A stretch of DNA of 64,000 bases from Sarocladium kiliense. Its lineage: Eukaryota; Ascomycota; Sordariomycetes; Hypocreales; Sarocladiaceae. Position 1 is the stretch's first letter. Each line of letters opens with the position of its first letter. Below the pieces are notes generated by a model. It was not told the origin of the DNA. It saw only the letters and a list, made by a program, of their open reading frames with translations, and did no database searches. Of this stretch, positions 30,220 through 43,136 are shown piece by piece. The translations under genes were made by a program, and so were the position numbers. Location of the stretch: NCBI GenBank assembly GCA_030734395.1, contig JAUZTG010000016.1:1984001-2048000 (forward strand). Reading direction: 5' to 3'.

Positions 30220-32401
30220 GATTGATTTCGAGGCGTTTGCGTGCAGCAATGCAACTTGTACCGTCTGAGAGCAGGCAAATGGAATGCCGAGGTCGGTGTT
30301 GGGTTACGAGTGCGGAGGCGGGGAGAGGTGGGGACGCGAAAGGTGCGACGGCGTGTAAGTCAACCTCGAAACGTGATGAATGCACTTGACAAGCATGGTG
30401 AAGTACATTGTATCAAAAGGGCATTTGCCAGTGCTGATTGTGCATCTTTAGTGGCTGAATTAATCTTGGTTGTATGCATATGCATCTCTGCGTTGTCCTC
30501 ACGACCATGAACTCATACACGTTGACACCATTCATTCAATGCAAGTGGGGGACGCATTGCGCCACGGAAATGCGTCCACAGCTCTTAAACCGCGTCACGG
30601 CATCTACCAGAGAAATGCTATTCCTCCAAAGAAAGATACGGCTCATTAATCAGCTGGATATAGCTGGTAATTACCAGATGAGTCGATATTAGCCTGCTCC
30701 GTGCCGACAGTTGGAGCTCCAGGGTACCTTATCATTGACAGGCATGGTGTCACTGAGCCAAGTTGCCTCAAATCTCGTCAGATCAAGGACCGTCAACTGG
30801 CACTATGGACTTGGTGTCTGTCGGGAATCAAAATATCTCTATCGGCTCAAATACAGTGACTCATCAAGGGCAACAAAAGTTTGGGCGGTCGTGGGGTACT
30901 CGTGACTCACGATCCTCAAGTCGAGTTTCGCACTCGACGCTCGGGGTGTTGAGTTTGTCCTTTGCAGCTCTCGACTATCCAACTCACGGATTAGGGAGAA
31001 CATTGGCCAAACTACCTGCTGGCCTGATGATCTAAGGTCAATAAAGGGATGGGAGCGGTTTGTACTATAGCTATCTCCAGACTGACATGTTCCTGCTTGA
31101 CTTCAATCTCGTCCGACCTATCACTATGTGTGACCATGGAGGAAAGATTTGAGTAAGTTGTACGATTGGGATAGGGCGATCACTTTCACAGGTATCATAT
31201 CTGGATACTCAAGCCAAGCTCTGTTCTGACTCTTTTTAATGTCTTTTTGCTTTCCTTTATTAGCCAACAGTATTTGATTCGTTTATTTATCAATTCTTCG
31301 TCAGTCTGCACTAAGGTACTGTAGGGTGTGAGCTCACCAGGTGGCCGTCCAGCTCGCTGGCGACAATGGGCGCTCTAGGATGATCGTCCTTTCCAACAGT
31401 CTGGATCCTGTTTCTTGCGATTTTGCCACCAAGAGATTCTTGAACCTGCAGGCCCAGCCAGGAACAAGGTTGACGTTTCGGGATGCAGGATGGAGCTGCG
31501 AGTGTGATTGGGGCGCAGAGCAATGCCAAGACTGTACACGGCACTAGTCCTGCCACACGGCCCCGAATCTTCGCATCATAGAAATGTCATATGGGTTTCT
31601 TCATTTATAGCCGACTATCAATTTATAGCCTCCCAGGGTGTCAAAGTGCCTGCATGCCAAGCCCGTGTAGACGTGCATCCGAGGAACGGTGTGTGGCTGT
31701 GTAGCTAGGCCGCGTGTGTGACCACGCGAGAGGGGTGGGTCCAGTGTGGCGCTTGGTGGCTCACCCATTGACAGCTCGTCTGACAGCTGCATGACGGTTA
31801 ACGGAGTCAATGGAATTTGGAAAAGTCAAGGAAAAATCAAGAGTGTTCCTTGAAGCATCGGAATCCTATCGAGATCAGTCACAAGTCTGAGAGACCTCCC
31901 TTCGTCTCTCTGGCAGACGTCAATCCATCCCTCTCCTCTTGTTTGCACCGCCACAGTCTGCCGCAATCAGTGTCCCTTACAGTGGAGACAATCGCTGAAA
32001 TGCCCTGTAGATCGCCCCGCTGGTTTCCTCCGGGCTTTGCCTTGACGGAGGCTTCGCCCAGCAGCTGACGACTTCGCCTGTGGCTGCTTCGTCAACAGGC
32101 TATTCCATTGTTTCTGACCTTCAGGCTGTGCCTATCCCTTCTTTGCTTTGGCACATGCAATCCAGGCGCAAGGCATCCTCCACAAGCTTCACTTCTTGTC
32201 AATCAAATCGACTTTGATCCTTGAGGCAGCCTCAACGCCCCTTTTCGCTCGTTTCACACTGATTGTATCTCATTTGCATCCTTCTTCACCTGTGCTGTGA
32301 CGTCGCTACCACCAACCCTTCTCATACCAAGAGACGAGCTTCAAGACTGAATCTCGCCCAACCAACCAATGCTCACCACATAAACCGAGCTCCATCTCAC
32401 G
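30220..32401. other. long intergenic region, no confirmed gene
   Basis: About 2.2 kb between the divergent starts of the ligase alpha gene and the ankyrin-like gene. At 31311-31556 both strands carry cysteine-containing open frames, but neither has an ATG in frame. The last 400 bp are CT-rich on the plus strand and probably hold the promoter and leader of the ankyrin-like gene. No transposon ends were recognised. Confidence 0.45.
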
Positions 32402-35400
32402 ATGGCACCTCTTACGCCAAACGACCGCCAACGGCGCATTCTTCAACTATCCAGCGAATGGGGCATTGAGCACCCACCAGTGCCTCCACGGCTCTCCCGG
32501 CCACAGCATCCTCCCTCCTTTCGTAATGCTGGCGATGACCAGGTCGCCGAAGACCTTCTCCAGCGTAGAGCCCTTGAGGCTGCGCAAATCCGGCCCAGGA
32601 GTGGCCTTTCTCGAGCTTTCTCCTCCAACAACCTTAAACGGGGGAAGAATGCCGAACCACGCGAGCTGGTTGAAGCTCTCTTCTCATGTGTCGCCAATGG
32701 GCAGCCACCAGGTGTCGCGGAAGCCTTTCTTGTTAAGCTAGCTGCAGCTGGCATTGATCTTGGTAGTCCAACAGCGAGGCCGAAATCTGCGATGCTGAGC
32801 AGAAAGAAGAGCATGGATAGCTTCGTGGATCGTGGAAAGCTTCTTCGACTGGCCGTGGAAAATGACCAACCTGACATGCTCAGCGTCCTAATCCCCCACG
32901 CAGACCCTGTCTCCCTTGATACGACACTGCCTCTGGCTGTCCGGAAGGGCAATTCGCAGACGACAGAGCTACTCTTGCGATACGGTGCAAACCTCGGGCA
33001 GACTGCTGATGGGCAGGATGCGTTTCGCCAGGTTTGCCTGATGTACGGTCAAGCGAAGATTGTCGGCCTCATTCTACATTCAGACGGAAAGCCATCGGCA
33101 CAAACATTATCACAATGTCTCATTGACGCCGTAGGGGCTGGTGATCTCGAATCAGTGCTTCTTCTGAGTCGCTCGGTAGCAGACGGCAATTACAATGAGG
33201 CCGAGTCGCTCAAGACCGCGGTTCGTCTTTGCCGCCACGATCTAGCATTGGCTATCATCATGGCCAACAAACCTCCACAGCGTCCCGGAGTGGACGATGC
33301 GTTTGCCATTCTACTTGACAACACTACAATGCCACCATCTGCACAGCTTCAGATGGCAGAGCTGCTGCTCTGCGCTGGGGCGCGTGGCCCTATCCTCTCA
33401 AGAGCGCTGCAGCAAGCATGGGACAATCAGTTTCTTCAGATGGCAAACCTCCTTGCGGCACACGGCGCATCAATGGGTAACGATGATGCTTCCGTTCTGA
33501 AAGATGCCATCAAGCGAGAAGAACATGCTTTCGTCGAAAGCCTTCTTGGTGGATCAAGTATCAGTCCAGTGCTCGCTTCGGAATGTGTTTCCTATATCCC
33601 GAAACAGACCAGCCCAGAGATGCGGTCCTCGATGCTCAAGATGCTCCTGCGCAGCGGTGCAAGTGGTGATCCTCTGCACGAGATGCTGATTGATGCGACC
33701 GAGGCAGGAGACACCGCTTGTGTGGGATTACTTCTCAAGCCCTATATTCGTGAGAGGACTTCAATGATTGGGGCCACGCCTGGTCTGGACGAAGGCAACC
33801 AAGAGCCGTCCTTCTTCCGACATGCTGTAGCATCTCCCGACTATAAGTCGGGTGAGGCTCTTCGGACAGCAGTACTTCGTGGAGATCAGCTACTTGTCAA
33901 CGCGCTTCTTGAAGGCCGTCCTTCGCACGACACTCTGGCCAAGGTGTTTCCCTTGACGAGCAGGCTCGAACCGCAGGACCGCTACAAAATGATTGAGCTG
34001 TTCCTCCAAGGTGCTCTCGCTGGTCCAAGCTTACACAGCGCTCTTCAGACCGCTTTGAGCGAAGAACGTACATCTCGTGATGGAGCACTGATCCAGCTTC
34101 TCCTTGAGCATAATGCGGACATCAATTATACCCAGGGCGCTGGCTTGCGCACCATTATCTCCGACCTAGATATCCAGCTTCTTGCAGTACTACTTCAAAA
34201 AGCGTCCCCACAGACGGCCGCCGCTCGTATTGCAGACGTCATGGCAGTTCCAGATCATAAGACGCGACATGATATGGTTGTTCTCCTGCTAAGAGCCGGT
34301 GCCGCCATTGGTGCATCAGAAGTAGCTTCAGCACTTCTCAGGGGCTTGGAGGAGTCACCAGTTGACATGTCTCTGCTTCGCCTTCTGCTGCAATCCGGAA
34401 GTGCAGATGTCAACGCTTTCGAGGGTGCGATCATCCAACGCGCGGTACGCAATCCCGATCCCAAGGTTCTTGAGCTTGTCCTAGGACTTGGGAAACCAAA
34501 CCCTGAATCTATCAGCCGAGGTCTGACTGAGCTTGGGCCATTACCTTCAACCGAGGGCAAGACATGGAAACTCAAAGTAATACTCTCCAAGTCATCAAAA
34601 CAAGAGGATCTCGGCGGGATGCTGGTCAATGAAGTCCAGTCTCTCGTCAAGAATCGCAAGCGGTCTCCTTCATTCTCGACACTGAAGCATCTGCTGGACT
34701 CAGGGGCCGATACAAACGCCTACGGCGCTGCTGCACTGCACCACGCTGTTCGCAGCTCGGACACGCATATCATGGACATACTGTTCGCCTCAGAGAGTAA
34801 GCCTACATCGTCGTCACTCGGTTCTGCCTTGCCTCACGCACTGAGAATTTCTGATCCAATGGACCGACTCACTTTCACGAAGAGGCTCGTTGAAGCTGGC
34901 GCAGAACCACTCGAGCTCAATCGAGCACTCATCCATGCTATAAATACATACAAGGATGATCTTTCCCTCTTGACAGTACTTGCAGATGCCGCTGATACTG
35001 CTGATGGCGAAGCCCTGAGCTTGGCGGTCAGCAAGGAATCAACGGATATTGCCGATATCCTACTGGCTCGCACATCACATACTGAAGAATTGCGAGATGC
35101 TACACTCCAAAAGGCTCTTGCGATCACCGATCGCGAAAAGCGACGCGAAATTTGCGGCATCATACTGAAAGCTGGAACCTCTCCTGCCAACACGTCAGCA
35201 GCACTCTTGATTGCTGCTCGCGATGGAGACCTTCCTCTAGGTGATGTGCTTATTGCTCATGGTGCTACAATCTCACCCAAATCCCCGTCGCCTATCGTTG
35301 AGGCTTGTCGGCATGGATCTACTTCAATTCTTGGCGTCTTGCTCAAAGCTAGTCCAGCGACGGACGGGGCAATCCTGAAGCGCGGGTTTCAGGCCGCTAC

Positions 35401-38067
35401 CGAAGTTGGAGATCTCAACAAACGTGCAGTCATTTTCGGTATGCTACTTGAAAGAGGCGTTAAAGGCGAGATTGTGGACATGCAGCTTGGATCTGCGGCA
35501 AGATATGGTGATGATGGATATGAGATTCTGAGAGTGCTTCTGGCAGCTGGCGCCGATCCAGACTACAACCGAGGCGACGCCGTTGTAGCAGCTACTAAGA
35601 GCGCGTTCTTGAGGAATCTCGAGCTCCTCTTGGGACTATGGGATGAGAAGCAAGAACAGGTATGCTTGGCTCATATTTCCATAATAGCCGCAATTCGCCA
35701 GCATCGTGCTGACTTATGAACAGAAGCGACCGTCTCAGCCAACTCTCGTCCAAGCACTGAAGGCTGCTTGGAAGCTGAACCCTGACACTCGTTTCCGAAT
35801 CATTGAAGACCTGTTTAAAGCAGGACTGCCGGCTGGTGAGGATCTACATATTACTCTGTGTGATGCCATCAACGAAGAAGAGCCAGAGGAGAGGCTCGTA
35901 AAGCTTCTCCTGGACCATGGTGCTTCGCCTACTGCGAACAATTGCAAGGCTCTCATTGATGCGACAAACAAAGATGCAAAACATATTCTTAATCTTCTCT
36001 TGAGCCGAGATGTCTCCGACGCGCATCTGGGCCAAGTCTTCGCCTCTTCCTTCAGTGAGGAGAAGTTTACTACTTGGTACAATGAACTTGGACTTGAGAC
36101 AGCACGATCATATGTTGACAAAGGTGTTCGGGGAGAGGGCATCGGCGGTCCATTGGTTATTGTGATGCGGCAGTACTGTGAGGACAAGAGCGATCTGGGT
36201 GCCAGATTTGTTGATCTTCTGCTCACTGCTCAACCCGACACCAATCATAACCATGGAGAGCCTTTGCGTATCGCAGCTTCGCAAGCGAACGTGCCCTGGA
36301 CCTCAGCACTCATGGAGTGTCGACCGGATGTCCAGACGCTTTCTTTCGCCTTCCAACATATCTTCGATACTGCATTGCCAGAAGACGATGCCCTCGCGCT
36401 CTTCAAGCTCTTCTCAGAGTACCAGGACGGGGAAACTCGCATCGATGTTACGGTGCAGCAGCGTGACGTCGATCCGATTTTGGTGCGAGCTATGTCTCAG
36501 TATCCCCGAAAGGCGACAATTCTTGAGACTCTGCTTGATGCAGGCTTGTACTACGATCAGATGACCACATACAAGATTCATGAGGATGTCGAAGAGGATG
36601 AGGAGATGACTTTGCTACTTTGGGCTCTCGCGCAACCTCAAAAGCGGATCAGCCCAGCGCTGATTGAGGTGCTTATTGAGCGAGGTGGTAAGTACTTGTG
36701 GCCGGAGAAAACACTTGAGGGCTTAGCTAACTATCGCAGCAAACGTCAATGCCCGAACAAGTCTTTCTCGAACCAGCCCCCTGATGCTTGCTGTTCAGAC
36801 CCTGCAGCCTGATGTCGTTCGCATGCTTCTTCTGGCTGGTGCTGAAGTCGACGTTGCTGACTATCGAGATCGGACACCGCTTTCCATGGCCACGGCAATC
36901 GGTGGAGACATCGGTACCAGAATGATGGGCAGTCTTCTCGCGGCTGAGCCGGCCCGTGATGATGGTTCTCTTCACAATGCGGCTCGTGCTCTAAATCTTC
37001 CAGCCGTGAAGGTCCTTGTTCAAGCTGGTCATGATCCGGATTTTCCCAGTGCTTCGCACGGTGGGAGAAGCGCACTGGGGGAGGTCTGTCTGCGAGCTGG
37101 TGATGGGTCAGAGATGACGCTGGAGACGGAGACTGCCATGCAAAAGGTCATGGGCTTCCTGGTTGACGCCAGAACAGATCTTGAGGTACGGTCTCATGGG
37201 AAGTCTCTCCTACATCTCTGCTTCGAGTCGCCTCATCCACTCGCTGCAACCCGCATTCTCCTCAAGGTTGCGATGTGGAAACATATCAACAAGTCGTTCA
37301 ACCATTACACTGACGGCTCATTCACGTACTCTCCGACAATGTACATTACCAAGCTTCTTCCCCCCTCCGACATGCACGCTCAACTCCTCGCGCTCCTCCG
37401 CGCCAATCGAGCTCAGGACATCTACTACGCCAACTCCGGTCCACAGCCCGATGACGCCGTTGGTCTTCCTGAGGACATGGAAGTGTCTGAACGTGCCCGT
37501 CGTGCTCGCCTTTCGCGACTAGCCGAGGAGTCAGAAGATTTTGCCCTTACTCTTGCCCGGCGTCGGGAGCTCGCGAATATTGAGAAGCAGATCCAAGCCG
37601 AGAAGGCCGAGATGGAAGATGTGAGACGACGACGCCTTCATAGCGAAGATCTCTCATCTTTGAGATCACGAGCCAATCTTACCAACAGTCTTGAGGAGAC
37701 TGCGTTCCAGCGAAGACTTTCCGAGCAGCACCGTCTCGCGGACCAAGCGACGCAACATGCCCGTTCTGCAGCTACGCAGAGGCTCGAGGCGGATGATGCC
37801 CGTCAGCGCAAAGCATTGGAGTGGGAAGGTAAGCTCAACACGGAGAGAGTGGACAATGCAAGAGCGCTGTCTCAACTGAGGATCGGTGAGAGAGAAGAGG
37901 TTGAGAGAATCGAGAAGGCGGCGGAAGGCAGGATGCAGAAGAGGTTGGAGGCTCAGCGTAAGGTCGTTGAGAGCCAAGAGAAATTGGCTAGGAGACTGGC
38001 ACAGGGACCACAGTTACCCGTGGATCAGAGGAGGCAGATCGGCTATGTCGCTGAGGAGCTGAACTAA
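32402..38067 (+). CDS. giant ankyrin-like repeat protein with C-terminal coiled coil
   Basis: Predicted 1,849-aa solenoid protein, probably cytosolic or nuclear, function unknown. Three exons: 32402-35659, 35724-36687 and 36740-38067; introns of 64 and 52 bp. The Ser/Arg-rich N-terminus (1-90) is disordered and basic. From about 95 to 1,600, helix-pair units recur every 33-36 residues with endings such as LLLRYGANL, LLEHNADINY, LLDSGADTNAY, LLAAGADPDY and LLDHGASPTANN. Most units lack the full ankyrin TPLHxA signature, so they are degenerate ankyrins. The clearest canonical repeats are near the third exon (GANVNAR, LLLAGAEVDVADYRDRTPLSMA). Residues about 1,658-1,849 form a long charged coiled coil (LARRRELANIEKQIQAEKAE). 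No enzyme domain was seen. A scaffold role is a guess. Confidence 0.88.
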
Positions 38068-38290
38068 GGCGGAAGTAGGATGGAAACGGTGGGATCCATT
38101 TTCACTGTACTATGTCGGCGTTGCATACCACGGACTTGGACAAGGATAGTGACGATAATTATAATGATCACAAACACGCTTTTTCTGAGAGCTCAAACCT
38201 GTACTATAAAATTCAGAACCATACTCCAAGAGCTAGCAGAGACCAATGATCCACCTTGCGGCATGCTCTTCGTCATTACCTTTTGACACA

Positions 38291-41170
38291 TTATCGTCCT
38301 CCAGCCATCTCGATAGAATCAGCACCTGTCTCAACCACACGATATCCATCCGCATCGCCCTGGCCACTCGCCGCCTTCGCATACGCCTCATCGCTCCTAT
38401 CGCACAGGGCATCCAAATCCGCATCACTAAGCAACTCATCCCCACCAGTCGTCTCATACACTTGTCCATCTTTCAACAGCAACGCCCGCAAAGCCTCCGC
38501 ATCCAGATCGTCAGCTCCACTGACTTTTCCTTCACCATCAGCGGAAGCCTCCATCTTCTGGCCGAGGTTCTTGAAGCCTCCCTTGCGGATGACGAGTTTC
38601 TCGAGGCGGCGTTTGGCGCCAGCTGATTCGAGGAGAGCTTCTTCGACGGTGCCTCTTGTGGCGAGACGGAAGACGACGACGGGGCGAGTTTGGCCGATAC
38701 GGTGGGCGCGGTCTTGTGCTTGGAGGTCTTGTTGGGGGTTGAAGTCGGAATCGAAGAGAATGACGGTGTCTGCTGAGGCGAGGTTGATGCCTTGTCCTCC
38801 TGCGCGGGTGGAGAGCAGGAAGATGTGGCAGTTTGAATCCTTGTTGAATCTTGCGATTTGCTCCCTTCGACTCTCCTGGGAGACACTTCCATCAATGCGG
38901 CATACACCCCAACCTCGGAGCTCAGAGCAGTAGTCTTCGAGAATGTCAAGCTGCGTTTTGAATTGGGAGAAGAGTAGGACTTTGTGTCCGTTGGCAAAGA
39001 GTTTGGGGAGGAGCCGGTCGAGCAGGAGCATTTTGCCGGATGAAGTGACGATGGATTCGTCGACGGGCACGTCGGTGCTGATGGCCCAAGGGTTGTAGAA
39101 GTTGTGGGGAGAGTTGCAGACCAGGCGCTGTTGAGCCATGGGGTTGCCGAGCTTCTTTGCGGCGATTTGCTTCTCTGTTACCGAAGGCGTTAGTCTACGG
39201 TTGCACGCCGGAGGAAGGAAAGGAATCTTACTGGCAAGCTCCAACGTCTCGGCGAGCTCGATCTCCTCAGGAGACAAGTCTGCCTGGCTATCTTCCTGTT
39301 CTGACTCGACCATCTCATCCGCCAGCTTCGCTTCGAACTCATCGTCCGACATGCGCTCTTCGTCCGAGTCCGCTTCCTTATACGTCCTTGTCGCTTTCGG
39401 TCGGCCCCTTATGCTACCCGGGGTAGACTGTCTGCTAGACTTTGCACTCTTCGCGGGCGTGGGCACAGGTAATGGCGCGCTCTTGCGCTTCTTCGAGTTC
39501 TTAGTTGCTCGCGCGACGGCCATCCTCTCCTGCTTCACCTGCTTGCTGTTGCCGCCTTTGCCCATCATCATGCTGAACGCGTTCTTAGAAGGCCTTACAG
39601 GTTCGGGCTCGGGCTCGGACTCGAGCTCAGGTTCGGGTTCGGGTATCTTCTTTGGCCGGCCGCGTTTCTTCTTAGGTGTCTCGCGGATTGGAATAGACAC
39701 GGTCTCTTTCTTCTTCGGGGTTGACATCTTGAGTGGTGCTCGGCTGCTAGCACGAGACGTCGCACGACTTGACTGGTACGACTCGTTGATTTTGGTGATA
39801 ACCTTGTTCTCAAGAAACGAGCGGGAGTCGATATTCTTGTCGGTGAGCACGTTATAAAGATCGGTTTGTTCCTTCGTCATCGGGGCGAAGAGAACATATT
39901 CACGCTTCTTCGGAAGATGTGCTGCAACATCAGACTTGACACGCCGCAACAGAAGTGGCTGGAGGATTAGGTGCATCTTCTTAACGAGGTCCTGCTTCAT
40001 TCGGTCGGCGATAAACTCTTCAGTCCCCTGCTCATCAGCAAGGTCTGAGAAGTCGAACCATGACTCGAATGCTTCCCAGTCGGTGAAGATGTTGGGAAGG
40101 AGGAAATGGAGGAGTGACCAGAGTTCCCGGAGGTTGTTCTGGAGTGGAGTGCCGGTGATGAGTAAACGTGTAGCTGAGGTGAATTGCCGCAATTGCTGGA
40201 AGAGCTTCGCGTCGGCGTTCTTCATACGATGGCCTTCATCCTAAAGATTGTTAGCGACGCATGCGCATAGTGTTAAACGCCATACGTACAATGATGATGA
40301 ACTCCCAATTGATCTTGGACAGATTGGCCTGATCTCTGAGAACCATCTCGTATGATGTGACAACGACGGGGAACTTCTCGGTTGGCCGGCCACTCTTAAG
40401 GTACGGCATCATCTGTGTCTTGAAGATCTTCTCCCGCTCCGAAGCTGGTGTGCCATGATACATGACCGTTGGAATCGAAGGCGTCCATTTGTAAAACTCG
40501 TCCATCCAATTGGCAAGTGTTGAGAGGGGGGCGACAATCAGGTGAGGCCCAAGGTAATTCTCCTGTTCTCGAAGCAGGGCTATGAGGGCGATCGTCTGTA
40601 CAGTTTTGCCTATTCTTCGAGTCAGCACATTCGAGCGCCACAATAGATCACCTCGGTATGCCTACCGAGACCCATCTCATCAGCAAGAATACCGCTCATG
40701 CCTTGGGAGCAGATCTCGAACATCCACGTCAAGCCTTCGAGTTGATAGTCCCTCATCTCTCCATTGATCATGCATTTGGGCTGTTTCGCCATGATGAGAT
40801 CATGTTCTCCCAGGGCCTTGCCATCGAGGGAGCTGCCAACTCGCCCGAGGACCTGTGTCTTCTTGGTGAGAATGTCGCTAAATGCTGCACTCTTCTTCAG
40901 TAGCTCATCTAGTTCGCGCGCCTTGGCTTCTCGCTCGGCCTTCGTCTCAGCCTTTTTAGGTTTCCTCTTCCTCAGGATCGCTTGTCGTTTCCTCTCTGCT
41001 GCGGCATTGGCGGCCTGCGCCTCTTGCTCGGCCTTCTCCAACGCATCTTCATTCAGGCCTTCCTCTTTCGGGGTCTTGTGACCCGGTGTTGGAGGTGAAC
41101 TCGGCGCCGTGGTTGGATTCCTGGAACTCTGTATATCGGACTCTGCCGAGGACGCGGCTGACCTGGTCAT
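38291..41170 (-). CDS. SNF2-family chromatin remodeler, Lsh/DDM1/MUS-30 type
   Basis: Nuclear ATP-dependent nucleosome remodeler related to HELLS, DDM1, yeast Irc5 and Neurospora MUS-30, which act in DNA methylation or genome stability. Four exons: 41170-40666, 40609-40290, 40240-39232 and 39174-38291; introns of 56, 49 and 57 bp (the last a multiple of three with no stop, so easily missed); 905 aa. The N-terminus is Lys/Glu/Ala-rich coiled coil. The ATPase core follows: GILADEMGLGKT, DEGH (the Lsh variant of DEAH) and LLITGTPLQNN. A long insertion (about 430-600) carries an AT-hook (KKKRGRPKK at 465-473), Glu-Pro repeats and a second RGRP. The helicase C lobe has VLLFSQF, LSTRAGGQGINL and QAQDRAHRIGQ. 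The short tail is acidic and aromatic-poor. It diverges from ARC1. Confidence 0.93.
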
Positions 41171-41933
41171 TACGTCTCGAGCAAGATATTTGCAGCTGAT
41201 ATGGTTTGAACGTTGCGACAGCAAGCTGAGGTAACTGGTAGAGCTTGTCGCATTGACAGGGTGAGTGACAGAGGGAACAAGGCGCGTTGATGACAAAGGG
41301 TCGTGAATCGCCACCACAAGGGCGTAATAACTTAGCGTGGGCGATGATGCGTTGATGCACCACGAGATGTGAAAAAGCAAAAAGAAAAGCTGCAGCAAAT
41401 TCGCGAAACCAATTGTTTCCGCCTTGAACAGATCCAACGCAAGAAGCTCCGAATACAACAGGGATCGATCAAAAGGGCACAATAGTAGCGTGAATCAAAG
41501 ACAGTGCATCTCAACAGTCGTCTCGATCAGCCGTTGGTGGCCGTCGCGTGCAGCTGCACTCTACAAAGAAATCCGACGCGGTGGCACGTGACGGCGCGTA
41601 GAGTGTACCATTAACGGATGCCGATTCGAGCACCGTTCAGGCTTCCCGTTTTAGCGGCACCCCTCCGCCGTTTGCCCCTCGGGTGTTCCCCGCCATTCGC
41701 AAAAAATCGAGCTTGACCTTGAATCGATTTAGTCACCTCAACTCACAAAGATACAATTCTTCCCACCTTTCTCGAATCCCTCGCATTGAAGGAGCTCGCT
41801 GGACCTGTGCCGCAGCTACTTCACATATCTTCACTCGCCCACCCTGTTCTCCCGCGTTCTCTCCTCATCCGTCCGCCGAGCCATCTCTCCTCTTCGCCAG
41901 AACAACGCCAACCTCGCTCGTCACGTTCGCACA
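41171..41933. other. divergent promoter region, Lsh-type gene / ARC1
   Basis: About 0.76 kb between the starts of the Lsh-type remodeler and ARC1. The last 200 bp before ARC1 are CT-rich. No gene is supported. Confidence 0.5.
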
Positions 41934-43136
41934 ATGGCTGCCATCAGCTCCCAGACGTACACCCCCACCGAGGAGGCTGAGATTCAGCAATGGCTCACCA
42001 CCTCTGAGCGTCTTCGTGCCGCCGAGGACCGGAGCGAGATCCTCTCCACTTTGAACTCCCACCTCTCCTCCCGCACGACCCTCCTCGGCAACAAGCCCTC
42101 CAAGGCCGATGTTGCTATCTACGAGACCCTCGCTCCCATTGTCTCCGCATGGTCTCCGGATGAGCGCACTGGCGAGAAGGGTCACCCTCACGTCGTTCGC
42201 CACATCGATTTCGTCCAGAACTCCCCAATGTTTGAGCTCTCCATCAAGGACGATGCGAAGGTTCAGGTCGACCAGGACGACGTCCGCTATGTCAAGCCTC
42301 CGGTCGATGCCAAGGCTGAGAAGGAGCGTCTGAAGAAGGAGAAGGCTGCTGCCGCCGCCGCTGCTGGAGGTGCCAGTGCTGGTGCTGCCGCTGGTGGCGC
42401 TGACAAGGGCCTCGTCGACCGTACAAAGGAGAAGGTCAAGGAGAAGGCGGCTGATGCCAAGGCTGCTGTCACTGGTGACAAGCCCAAGAAGGAGAAGAAG
42501 GAAAAGGCCCCCAAGCAGCCTAAGGCTGCTCCCGTGGCGGCTCCTCTCAGCCCAGCTCTCATCGATCTCCGTGTCGGCCACATCCTCAAGGCTGTCAACC
42601 ACCCCGATGCCGACTCTCTCTACGTGTCCACCATCGCTATGGGAGACCCCGCTGGCAACGAGGACTACACCGAGTATGAGGGCCAGGTCTGCCGCACCGT
42701 CTGCTCTGGTCTCAACGGCCTGATTCCTCTTGAGGAGATGCAAGGTCGCAAGGTCGTCGTCGTCGCCAACCTCAAGCCCGTCAAGATGCGTGGCATCAAG
42801 TCCTGCGCCATGGTCCTCGCCGCCTCGCCTAAAATCAAGGAGGGTGAGACTGACGATCACAAGGGTCCTGTCGAGCTTGTCAGCCCCCCGGAGGGCTCCA
42901 AAGCTGGTGAGAAGGTGTTCTTCGAGGGCTGGAACGGTACCCCTGAGGCGGTGCTGAACCCTAAGAAGAAGGTGTGGGAGACTTTCCAGCCTGGCTTCAC
43001 GACTACCGACGGGCTTGAGGTCGCATTCGACGCTGGTGCTGTCGAGGTGCTAGGCAAGCCTGGACTGGGCAAGCTCGTGACTGAAAGTGGCGGTGTCTGC
43101 ACCGTTAAGTCTCTGAAGGATGCCGTTGTGCGATAA
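41934..43136 (+). CDS. Arc1-like tRNA-binding cofactor of aminoacyl-tRNA synthetases
   Basis: Cytosolic cofactor that binds tRNA and docks MetRS and GluRS. Single exon, 400 aa; ATG in good context (CACAATGG). Residues 1-125 resemble the GST-like docking domain (SKADVAIYETLAP, HVVRHIDFVQNSP). Residues 125-200 are a Lys/Ala-rich linker that binds tRNA non-specifically. Residues about 204-400 are the EMAP-II/Arc1 OB-fold tRNA-binding domain: LIDLRVGHILKAVNHPDADSLY, then CRTVCSGLNGLIPLEEMQGR and VVVANLKPVKMRGIKS. Codons are strongly optimised (GCC, AAG, CTC), as expected for an abundant translation factor. Yeast Arc1 is 376 aa, so the length fits. Confidence 0.95.
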   Translation: MAAISSQTYTPTEEAEIQQWLTTSERLRAAEDRSEILSTLNSHLSSRTTLLGNKPSKADVAIYETLAPIVSAWSPDERTGEKGHPHVVRHIDFVQNSPMFELSIKDDAKVQVDQDDVRYVKPPVDAKAEKERLKKEKAAAAAAAGGASAGAAAGGADKGLVDRTKEKVKEKAADAKAAVTGDKPKKEKKEKAPKQPKAAPVAAPLSPALIDLRVGHILKAVNHPDADSLYVSTIAMGDPAGNEDYTEYEGQVCRTVCSGLNGLIPLEEMQGRKVVVVANLKPVKMRGIKSCAMVLAASPKIKEGETDDHKGPVELVSPPEGSKAGEKVFFEGWNGTPEAVLNPKKKVWETFQPGFTTTDGLEVAFDAGAVEVLGKPGLGKLVTESGGVCTVKSLKDAVVR

